Positions 1-4,728 of a stretch of DNA of 10,391 bases are shown here, in pieces. Position 1 is the stretch's first letter; each line of letters opens with the position of its first letter. The DNA lies in assembly GCA_937960725.1 (NCBI GenBank), contig CALGOY010000313.1:1-10391 (forward strand). The letters are read 5' to 3'. The notes beneath the pieces were generated by a model. The model made no database searches. It had not been told where the DNA came from and was given only the letters and a program-made list of their open reading frames with translations. The DNA comes from an uncultured Bacillota bacterium (lineage in GTDB: Bacteria; Bacillota; Clostridia; Caldicoprobacterales; UBA3941). The position numbers were made by a program, and so were the translations under genes.

Positions 1-311
1 CAGGCCTGGCCGATAAATGCGAAATAGAGCTGGCCTATGCCATAGGTGTAGCTAGCCCCGTATCCATATCGGTAGATACCTTCGGCACTGCTAAAGTACC
101 CGAAGATTTGATTATACAGCTGATAAACAAAAACTTCGACCTAAGGCCAGCGGCCATTATCAAAGATTTAGACCTGCGAAGGCCTATATACCGTCAAATT
201 GCAGCTTATGGCCATTTTGGCCGAACCGATCTTGACCTGCCCTGGGAGCGGACCGATAAGGCGGAAAGCCTCAAGCAGCAGGCCCAGGAGCTGATGAAAA
301 ACAGAAATTAG
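1..311 (+). CDS. metK: S-adenosylmethionine synthetase, C-terminal end (partial)
   Basis: This is the last 102 codons of a gene entering from the left edge, reading frame starting at base 3. The enzyme makes S-adenosylmethionine from methionine and ATP in the cytoplasm. The visible part is the C-terminal domain. It contains a [17 protein letters not shown] stretch, VDTFGTAKV and, near the end, [11 protein letters not shown] followed by LPWE; these match the conserved tail of bacterial MetK proteins. The catalytic N-terminal and central domains are outside the window. The gene ends with TAG and is followed within a few bases by a strong intrinsic terminator, so it is the last gene of its transcript. 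Identification is secure from the conserved tail. Confidence 0.95.
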   Translation, partial: GLADKCEIELAYAIGVASPVSISVDTFGTAKVPEDLIIQLINKNFDLRPAAIIKDLDLRRPIYRQIAAYGHFGRTDLDLPWERTDKAESLKQQAQELMKNRN

Positions 312-316
312 TGCAA

Positions 317-350
317 AACAGCCTATCCGACAAAGATAGGCTGTTTTTTT
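317..350 (+). terminator. Intrinsic terminator after metK
   Basis: A perfect 11-bp stem, AACAGCCTATC (317-327) with GATAGGCTGTT (335-345), encloses a 7-nt loop and ends in a run of seven T (344-350). It begins only 6 bases after the metK stop, so it should end that transcript. Confidence 0.95.
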
Positions 351-435
351 ATGTCCAATAGGCACAAAATTGCAAATTTTACCGTATTATAAAGTGAGCG
401 GCTGCCCCGAATACGCTGACAAAGGAGGGGATAGG

Positions 436-798
436 GTGTATATTCCTACATATCTGGTAATCCCCCTATGGATATTTGCCCTATTTGGAGTTATATGCCT
501 TGTTTGGAGGCTCCTTGGAGGAGTCCGCTGGAAAGGCCCGATAGGCAGCGGAAAATACAGCGTTATAATATCAGCTAAAAACCAGCAGGAAACCCTGGAA
601 GGCTTAGTACGGGGCTTTATCATCAAGGCGGGGCTTGATGGCAGCGAAGAATCCTTATTCAATATAGTCCTGGTAGATGTAGGCTCCCGCGACGACACCC
701 CCAAGATTATGAGGAGCTTAGCCGAAGAATACTGCTTTATAAAGCTAATTCCCCCGGGACAGCTTCCCGTTTATCTCAATGATTTAATGAATAAATAG
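436..798 (+). CDS. Small membrane-anchored protein with half of a GT2-like glycosyltransferase fold
   Basis: A predicted 120-residue protein. I chose the GTG at 436 because AAAGGAGG (421-428) lies 7 bases upstream; the in-frame upstream codons lack a ribosome binding site. Residues 5-28 form one hydrophobic membrane segment (LVIPLWIFALFGVICLVW) followed by a basic, Gly-rich linker. Residues 41-105 resemble the N-terminal nucleotide-binding half of family 2 glycosyltransferases: YSVIISAKNQQETLEGLV, then NIVLVDVGSRDDT in the position of the usual VDDGSxDxT. The protein stops before a DXD metal site or an acceptor half, so ordinary transferase activity is doubtful. It stands alone between two terminators. 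The family resemblance is seen directly; the function is unknown. It could be a degenerate enzyme or a stable small regulatory or scaffold protein. Confidence 0.75.
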   Translation: MYIPTYLVIPLWIFALFGVICLVWRLLGGVRWKGPIGSGKYSVIISAKNQQETLEGLVRGFIIKAGLDGSEESLFNIVLVDVGSRDDTPKIMRSLAEEYCFIKLIPPGQLPVYLNDLMNK

Positions 799-870
799 CT
801 GGTATGTTGCAGACCTTTCCCTATTCATAGAATAACGTGGCTGACCAATATATTTATCCCCCCATAGATT

Positions 871-905
871 GGCCGAAGACTAGCTTCTTCGGCTTTTTTC
901 TTTTT
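871..905 (+). terminator. Intrinsic terminator after the GT2-like gene
   Basis: GCCGAAGA (872-879) pairs with TCTTCGGC (886-893) across a 6-nt loop and is followed by TTTTTT, C, then TTTTT. It separates the GT2-like gene from the sigma factor cassette. Confidence 0.9.
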
Positions 906-979
906 GGCCTCAAAGTTGTATCCTAAAGCTGGTTGTACAACACAATTGAAGGGCCGGCCCTCCATAAGGAGAGGGATGG

Positions 980-1540
980 ATGAAATATCAGTATCAAGAT
1001 TTAGTCGAAAAAGCCAAAAACGGGGACAGAGGCTCCATGGCCCAGCTCATCCAAAAAATGCAGCCCCTAATCTACTCTGCCATCCGGCGCTATGGAAGGG
1101 ATGGGGATAGGGAGGATTTGTATCAGGAAGCCTGTGTCATCCTAATAGAATCCGTATACAATTACGAGCCGGATAGGGGAGTGCCTTTTCTACACTATAT
1201 AAAAAGCCGGATATACTACGGTATATTCAATCGCACCAAAAATAATATCCATCATATATCTATCCACCAGCCGTTGGAAGACGGGGAAGCAGACACTTTG
1301 GAGGACATTATAGAAGACCCCAAAGCCCAGCTGGAACAAAAAGTAATCGAACAGGATGAAATAGATAGGTTAAGGTCAGCCCTGGACCACCTATCGCCAA
1401 AGCAAAGGCAGGTAATAGAACTACATTATTTTGCTGGAATGACTCTTAAAGATATTGCCAAGGCCAGGGGCGTCCACTATAAAGGGGTGCTCAGGCTCAA
1501 GGAGAGAGCCTTGAAAAAATTAGCTCAAATAATCAATTAA
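980..1540 (+). CDS. Sigma-70 family RNA polymerase sigma factor (regions 2 and 4)
   Basis: A 186-residue alternative sigma factor that would direct RNA polymerase to a dedicated promoter set. The ATG at 980 has AAGGAG (966-971) 8 bases upstream. Residues 1-45 are an N-terminal helical part (KAKNGDRGSMAQLIQK). Residues 46-86 carry sigma region 2: DLYQEACVILIESVYNYEP, then FLHYIKSRIYYGIFNRTK. An acidic linker (99-125) replaces region 3. Residues 127-183 form region 4, with LSPKQRQVIELHYF and the helix-turn-helix MTLKDIAKARGVHYKGVLRL. The size and missing region 3 fit an ECF-like or SigO/RsoA-like type. Three small genes of the DUF1659, DUF2922 and YvrJ families follow. In B. subtilis, YvrJ belongs to the regulon of the two-part SigO/RsoA sigma factor, so this protein may be a one-piece counterpart. 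That link is inference. I see no anti-sigma factor gene beside it. Confidence 0.9.
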   Translation: MKYQYQDLVEKAKNGDRGSMAQLIQKMQPLIYSAIRRYGRDGDREDLYQEACVILIESVYNYEPDRGVPFLHYIKSRIYYGIFNRTKNNIHHISIHQPLEDGEADTLEDIIEDPKAQLEQKVIEQDEIDRLRSALDHLSPKQRQVIELHYFAGMTLKDIAKARGVHYKGVLRLKERALKKLAQIIN

Positions 1541-1630
1541 AAAGTGTCCTTTTAAAGCCCAACTGGAATTCTAATCTATGTAAGCTCCGGAGCGATAAAG
1601 CAGATAACAGATCATAAAGGAGGTGAAGCC

Positions 1631-1855
1631 ATGGCTTTAGAAGTAAAGCCGATGGATACCAGGCTGCAAATCCAGTTTGACTTGGGGTTAGGGGAGAATG
1701 GAAGAAGGATTAGCCGGACTAAGACCTTCAGCAATATTAAAAGTACTGCCGCTGACCAGGACCTATACGAAATAGCAAGCGCGTTGATAGCACTACAGGA
1801 ATACCCAGTGGCAGCAATCCGCAGGGTAAGCCAGTCAGAATATCTGGAGGTCTAA
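1631..1855 (+). CDS. DUF1659 family small protein
   Basis: A 74-residue protein starting at ATG 1631 behind the near-perfect ribosome binding site AAAGGAGGTGA (1617-1627). It matches the DUF1659 family as I know it: an N-terminal strand (TRLQIQFDLGLG), a charged turn (ENGRRISRTKTFSNIK), a helix (QDLYEIASALIALQ) and a C-terminal strand (VAAIRRVSQSEYLEV). There is no signal peptide or membrane segment, so it should be cytoplasmic. The family has no known function. It commonly sits beside DUF2922 and YvrJ genes, as here. The gap of 90 bases from the sigma gene shows no terminator, so the two are probably co-transcribed. The strong ribosome binding site suggests high expression. Confidence 0.85.
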   Translation: MALEVKPMDTRLQIQFDLGLGENGRRISRTKTFSNIKSTAADQDLYEIASALIALQEYPVAAIRRVSQSEYLEV

Positions 1856-1914
1856 TCTAGAGCTAGCTAGGCTGGATATTAATATGTAGACTTTGCAAAA
1901 AGGAGGTGAAAAAA

Positions 1915-2133
1915 GTGGAGCAGGTACTGGAGATGGTATTCAAAACCGGGATGGGAAGAAGCTATAGGTTGAGCTTAGATGCGCCAAGGGCTAACATCGA
2001 TCCAGCAGAGGTGGAAGCCGCCATGGAGCTTATAATCTCCAAGGATATATTCAACGTAGAAGGGGGCTTAGTTGCAATAGAAGGGGCAAGCATCATAACA
2101 ACCCAGGAGGAGCAGATTGTATTTCCAGAATAG
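1915..2133 (+). CDS. DUF2922 family small protein
   Basis: A predicted 72-residue protein. I chose the GTG at 1915, with AAAGGAGGTG (1898-1908) about 6 bases upstream; the in-frame GTG at 1906 lies inside that ribosome binding site and is unlikely to be used. The sequence (VLEMVFKTGMGRSYRLSLD, then NIDPAEVEAAMELIISKDIF, and a tail VAIEGASIITTQEE) fits DUF2922. Known family members are small soluble proteins of unknown function encoded next to DUF1659. The strand-turn-helix-strand layout parallels the preceding DUF1659 protein (F..G.G, then NI, then a helix), so the two may share a fold and act together; that is inference. A terminator-like hairpin follows about 30 bases downstream. Confidence 0.85.
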   Translation: MEQVLEMVFKTGMGRSYRLSLDAPRANIDPAEVEAAMELIISKDIFNVEGGLVAIEGASIITTQEEQIVFPE

Positions 2134-2161
2134 GATATAACACTTATCCGCAGGCCTATCT

Positions 2162-2194
2162 GGTCGGGCGTCTATGCCCGACCTATATATTTTT
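2162..2194 (+). terminator. Terminator-like hairpin after the DUF2922 gene
   Basis: GGTCGGGC (2162-2169) pairs perfectly with GCCCGACC (2176-2183) around a 6-nt loop, followed by the T-rich but interrupted TATATATTTTT. It may end the sigma-DUF1659-DUF2922 transcript or attenuate reading into YvrJ. Confidence 0.75.
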
Positions 2195-2274
2195 GCAATT
2201 TGCAAAGCGCAGTTAAAAGAGATATCCCGATAGCTTTTATATTATGGAAGGAAACAATGAAAGGAGGATATAGT

Positions 2275-2421
2275 ATGGAGCAGATGTTAGCTTTAATCGC
2301 CAATTTGGGATTTCCTATCGTTGTATCGGTTTACCTATTGGTGCGAATTGAAAACCGGCTGGAGGCCCTTACTGAATCCATCCACAAGCTGGCTGAAGCT
2401 GTTGCCTCCTCTTCCAAATAA
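2275..2421 (+). CDS. yvrJ: YvrJ family small membrane protein
   Basis: A 48-residue protein, matching the usual small size of YvrJ. The ATG at 2275 follows AAAGGAGGAT (2260-2269); starts further upstream in this frame lack a ribosome binding site. Residues 4-23 (MLALIANLGFPIVVSVYLLV) form a single membrane helix with the typical NLGFPI(V)xS-YLL pattern. The rest (RIENRLEALTESIHKLAEAV) is an amphipathic, probably cytoplasmic helix able to form a coiled coil. In B. subtilis yvrJ is expressed under the SigO/RsoA sigma factor. Here it is the last member of the sigma cassette but lies beyond a hairpin, so it may have its own start site; I could not identify one. Function is unknown. Confidence 0.85.
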   Translation: MEQMLALIANLGFPIVVSVYLLVRIENRLEALTESIHKLAEAVASSSK

Positions 2422-2445
2422 ATAAAAACAAAAACTCCCCCCCTA

Positions 2446-2475
2446 TTGACACGAACATATGTTCGGATTTATAAT
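2446..2475 (+). promoter_or_regulatory. Housekeeping promoter of the SOS-type gene
   Basis: TTGACA (2446-2451) and TATAAT (2470-2475) are both perfect hexamers, 18 bp apart. The start of transcription should fall near 2482, about 50 bases before the likely TTG start codon. The spacer is largely filled by a LexA box, so the promoter would be strong when not repressed. Confidence 0.9.
2452..2465 (+). promoter_or_regulatory. LexA (SOS) operator
   Basis: CGAACATATGTTCG is a perfect 14-bp palindrome identical to the Gram-positive LexA/DinR consensus (CGAAC-N4-GTTCG). It sits between the -35 and -10 hexamers, where bound LexA would block RNA polymerase. I saw no second copy elsewhere in the window. 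Assignment rests on sequence identity and position. Confidence 0.88.
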
Positions 2476-2530
2476 AAATATAAATTACAAATTATTAGGA
2501 TGCGGAATAGAGCATAATAGGGGGGTTGAC

Positions 2531-3175
2531 TTGAAACTAATGAAAAAAGATTTAAAAGCTAGATACCTAGAATGGCTGGAGAAAGGGCTGGAGGGGCTGG
2601 TTCCCATCTACGACCAATACGGGAGAAACGCAACCTTAGTTATACTGGCCAACAATCCTCCTATCGAAGATCCGAGGCGATTGGATACCGTGCTCAAGGG
2701 TTTAGCCAACCTGTATCAAAAGGATTTAGACCTTATTAAAAAGAAGGCTAGGGACATCACAGGCCAAAGGACCATGAACCCTCTGCCCCTCTCTCCCGTT
2801 GGTATCCTCGTGCCCTTCCGGATGCGAAAGCCCATAGGCCGAAACGACGGAGCCCTAGGATATTTTTTTGACCATGCCATAGAGGAAATAGCGGAAGATG
2901 GCGGACAGGTTGAGATAGTTTTAAAGGACGGACAGACTTTTTCGGTCATGGATTCAATCAATGCCGCCAGGCACCGGATTCGATGTGCCTGCCAGGTGAA
3001 GGATCACTTTAACTTATATGAGATTGGGATGCAAAATTCCTATGAATTCTGCATGGAGTGGAAACAGTTTTATAATCAACCCGCCACCAGGGGAGACATT
3101 GCTATGGTCCTTAGAGATTTGAAAACCTTGACTTACATAGCCAGCAAGCTGGGGAAAAATATAAAAACAGAATAG
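2531..3175 (+). CDS. Unknown protein under predicted SOS control, faint ComK-like features
   Basis: A predicted 214-residue soluble protein. I chose the TTG at 2531 (AGGGGGG at 2519-2525 lies 5 bases upstream); ATG 2540 is possible but 14 bases from that site. An open frame extends back to 2459 but overlaps the promoter. Residues 1-75 are charged and mostly helical (LKARYLEWLEKGLEGL; LANLYQKDLDLIKKK). Residues 83-152 look beta-rich: NPLPLSPVGILVPF, RKPIGRNDGALGYFF, then GGQVEIVLKDGQTFSVMDS and a basic segment. Residues 160-214 are helical. The order of elements in 83-152 resembles the B. subtilis ComK core (hydrophobic strand ending in FPT..S..RP, a strand, T.VTFSNGKTMEL, then a polar helix). 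Overall identity is low and I do not claim homology. It shows no nuclease, polymerase or protease motif. The LexA box predicts induction by DNA damage. A promoter for the next transcription unit begins 19 bases after the stop. Confidence 0.85.
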   Translation: MKLMKKDLKARYLEWLEKGLEGLVPIYDQYGRNATLVILANNPPIEDPRRLDTVLKGLANLYQKDLDLIKKKARDITGQRTMNPLPLSPVGILVPFRMRKPIGRNDGALGYFFDHAIEEIAEDGGQVEIVLKDGQTFSVMDSINAARHRIRCACQVKDHFNLYEIGMQNSYEFCMEWKQFYNQPATRGDIAMVLRDLKTLTYIASKLGKNIKTE

Positions 3176-3193
3176 AAATTATTGATTTTGCCA

Positions 3194-3223
3194 TTGACAG
3201 GATAAGCCCCCATGGGGTATAAT
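3194..3223 (+). promoter_or_regulatory. Promoter of the T-box leader and aroF
   Basis: TTGACA (3194-3199) and TATAAT (3218-3223) are both perfect hexamers with an 18-bp spacer. Transcription should begin near 3230, just before the first structured part of the T-box leader. The spacer contains a 10-bp palindrome, CCCCATGGGG (3208-3217), that could be chance. Confidence 0.9.
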
Positions 3224-3229
3224 TCCGAT

Positions 3230-3540
3230 AACCAAAAAATGAAATACGATGAACGGGGAAAGTAGGTTTTCGTCGACCCCCCAGAGAGCCGGGATGAGGT
3301 GGGAGCCCGGTGGTGAGATGAAAGCTGAAGTTCCCCCGGGAGTAGCAGGCTGAAGGAATATACATTATATTCTGCGTAGGCTGTGCCGGTGTCTCCGCCG
3401 TTATATGGAGGGGGATATGCCGTTCCTGAGCACAATCAGGAATTAGTATCCTGCAATGAGTGGACTGCTATAGATAGCAGTCAATATAGGTGGTAACGCG
3501 GGAGATAGCCTCTCGTCCTATATGGGCGAGGGGCTTTTTG
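3230..3540 (+). promoter_or_regulatory. T-box riboswitch leader (probably tRNA-Phe) controlling aroF
   Basis: The leader senses uncharged tRNA and allows read-through when the amino acid is scarce. Stem I: the lower stem CGGGG (3254-3258) pairs with CCCCG (3334-3338). The specifier loop has AAAGTAG (3259-3265) opposite TGAAGTTC (3326-3333). The upper stem pairs 3266-3274 with 3317-3325. The apical part has the typical AGAGAGCC bulge motif (3283-3290) and GCCGGG pairing with CCCGGT (3306-3311). Further hairpins lie at 3356-3372 and 3422-3441, and GACTGCTA/TAGCAGTC precedes the T-box. The T-box core is AGGTGGTAACGCGGG (3488-3502). ATATAGG (3484-3490) pairs with CCTATAT (3517-3523) as the antiterminator. 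The specifier is probably TTC (3331-3333, Phe), which fits the downstream gene, but a one-base different register would read GTT (Val). The TGGT bulge predicts a tRNA with A73, which suits Phe and argues against Trp. Confidence 0.93.
3508..3539 (+). terminator. T-box attenuator terminator
   Basis: GCCTCTCGTCC (3508-3518) pairs with GGGCGAGGGGC (3524-3534) in an 11-bp stem with two G-U pairs, then TTTTT. Bases 3517-3523 also belong to the antiterminator, so the two structures exclude each other. Confidence 0.92.
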
Positions 3541-3648
3541 ATTTTCGGGATATCTGATTTAGCCGGATATTTACTTTTATTCTAGCAACGACAATTAATT
3601 AAAAAATTTAAAATATTCCCACAATGCTATCGAAAAGGAGGAGATTCT

Positions 3649-4662
3649 ATGATAATTGTAATGAAACCTGGTGCCAGTCAGGAAGAGATTAAAAATGTAG
3701 AGGAAAAGCTTATAGAGCTAGGATTTAAAACCCATCCCATATACGGGGAAGTAAAAACTGTAATAGGGGCCATTGGGGACAAAACCCTAGTCAAAGCCCA
3801 CAATATAGCGATGATGCCGGGGGTTGAAAAGATCGTTCCCATCATGAAACCCTACAAGCTGGTGGGGCGGGAGCTAAAGCCGGAGGACACAGTGGTCGAA
3901 ATAGATGATATAAAGATAGGTGGAAAGAAGCTGGTGGTAATGGCAGGGCCTTGTGCGGTGGAGAGCGAAGAGCAGCTTCTTAACACGGCTCAAAAGGTCA
4001 AGGAAGCAGGGGCCACTATCCTGCGGGGCGGCGCCTTCAAACCCAGGACATCCCCCTATTCCTTCCAGGGACTAGAAGAAGAAGGGCTTAAGATACTCCA
4101 CAATGTAAGCAAGGCCACCGGTTTAAAGGTGATTACAGAGGTGGTAGATACCCGGGATGTGGAGCTAGTAAGCCAATATGCTGATATATTGCAGATAGGG
4201 GCAAGAAACATGCAGAATTTCCGGCTGCTCCATGAATGTGGGGCCTCCGGAAAGCCGGTGCTTCTAAAGCGGGGGCTGGCTGCTACAATCGAAGAATGGC
4301 TCATGGCGGCGGAGTATATCTTAAATGCCGGCAACAGCCAGGTAATACTGTGCGAAAGGGGTATAAGAACCTTCGAGACCAGCACTAGAAACACCCTGGA
4401 CATTAACGCTATTCCCGTAGTAAAAGAGCTATCTCACCTGCCCATCGTAGTGGATCCCAGCCATGCCACAGGAAACTGGAAGTGGGTTGAAGCGGTATCC
4501 AGGGCTTCAATCGCCGCTGGTGCCGACGGCCTAGTGGTAGAGGTGCACCCAAATCCCAACGCTGCCTTCAGCGACGGCATCCAGTCCCTCAAGCCAGACA
4601 AGTTTGCCCGCATGATGGAAGGCCTTCGCCCCATTGCCCAGGCGGTAGGGCGGGAGCTATAA
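3649..4662 (+). CDS. aroF: 3-deoxy-7-phosphoheptulonate (DAHP) synthase
   Basis: This 337-residue enzyme joins phosphoenolpyruvate and erythrose 4-phosphate, the first step of the shikimate pathway to Phe, Tyr and Trp. The ATG at 3649 follows AAAAGGAGGAG. Residues 1-70 form the ferredoxin-like (ACT-like) regulatory domain of the Thermotoga maritima-type enzyme. Residues 90-337 are the TIM barrel: GPCAVES (100-106), RGGAFKPRTSPYSFQG (126-141), KRG (207-209), CERGIRTFE (235-243), VDPSHATG (268-275) and VEVHPNP (297-303). The metal ligands Cys102, His272, Glu298 and Asp309 are all present, at positions that agree with my recollection of the T. maritima numbering, and the length is nearly the same. 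The gene stands alone, with its own promoter and T-box leader and a promoter for recD2 immediately downstream. It is probably controlled by tRNA charging as well as by feedback inhibition through the N-terminal domain; the second is known for T. maritima and inferred here. Confidence 0.97.
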   Translation: MIIVMKPGASQEEIKNVEEKLIELGFKTHPIYGEVKTVIGAIGDKTLVKAHNIAMMPGVEKIVPIMKPYKLVGRELKPEDTVVEIDDIKIGGKKLVVMAGPCAVESEEQLLNTAQKVKEAGATILRGGAFKPRTSPYSFQGLEEEGLKILHNVSKATGLKVITEVVDTRDVELVSQYADILQIGARNMQNFRLLHECGASGKPVLLKRGLAATIEEWLMAAEYILNAGNSQVILCERGIRTFETSTRNTLDINAIPVVKELSHLPIVVDPSHATGNWKWVEAVSRASIAAGADGLVVEVHPNPNAAFSDGIQSLKPDKFARMMEGLRPIAQAVGREL

Positions 4663-4667
4663 TTTTC

Positions 4668-4697
4668 AAGACAATTATCCCTAAAATATGATATAAT
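4668..4697 (+). promoter_or_regulatory. Promoter of recD2 (extended -10)
   Basis: TGATATAAT (4689-4697) is a perfect extended -10 element. A weak -35, AAGACA (4668-4673), lies 18 bp upstream. The start of transcription would fall around 4704, within or just before the palindrome at 4699-4719. Confidence 0.75.
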
Positions 4698-4698
4698 T

Positions 4699-4719
4699 CC
4701 AATATACGGTTTATATTGG
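4699..4719 (+). repeat. Perfect inverted repeat at the recD2 transcription start and ribosome binding site
   Basis: CCAATATA (4699-4706) and TATATTGG (4712-4719) form a perfect 8-bp inverted repeat with a 5-nt centre. It begins 2 bases after the -10 element, and its right arm includes the first two bases of the GGAGG ribosome binding site (4718-4722). It could be a repressor operator, or, if transcription starts at its left edge, an RNA hairpin that limits translation. Confidence 0.7.
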
Positions 4720-4728
4720 AGGAATTTG

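Noticed and set aside
951..960. Palindrome GGGCCGGCCC before the sigma factor gene
   Set aside because: Short and purely G+C; no promoter element could be placed around it, so it is probably chance.
904..1110. Plus-strand open frame overlapping the sigma factor start
   Set aside because: It overlaps the sigma gene in another frame and has no ribosome binding site.
2193..2205. Tandem TTGCAA copies before yvrJ as a promoter
   Set aside because: No -10 hexamer lies at a usable distance from either copy.
2459..2530. Upstream extension of the SOS-controlled gene to a start at 2459
   Set aside because: It would overlap the LexA box and -10 element and has no ribosome binding site; TTG 2531 behind AGGGGGG fits better.
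3208..3217. Palindrome CCCCATGGGG inside the aroF promoter spacer
   Set aside because: Could be an operator but is short and unsupported; the T-box already explains regulation of this gene.
3111..3435. Two overlapping minus-strand open frames of 84 and 100 codons
   Set aside because: They lie antisense to the promoter and T-box leader, have no ribosome binding site and match no family I know.
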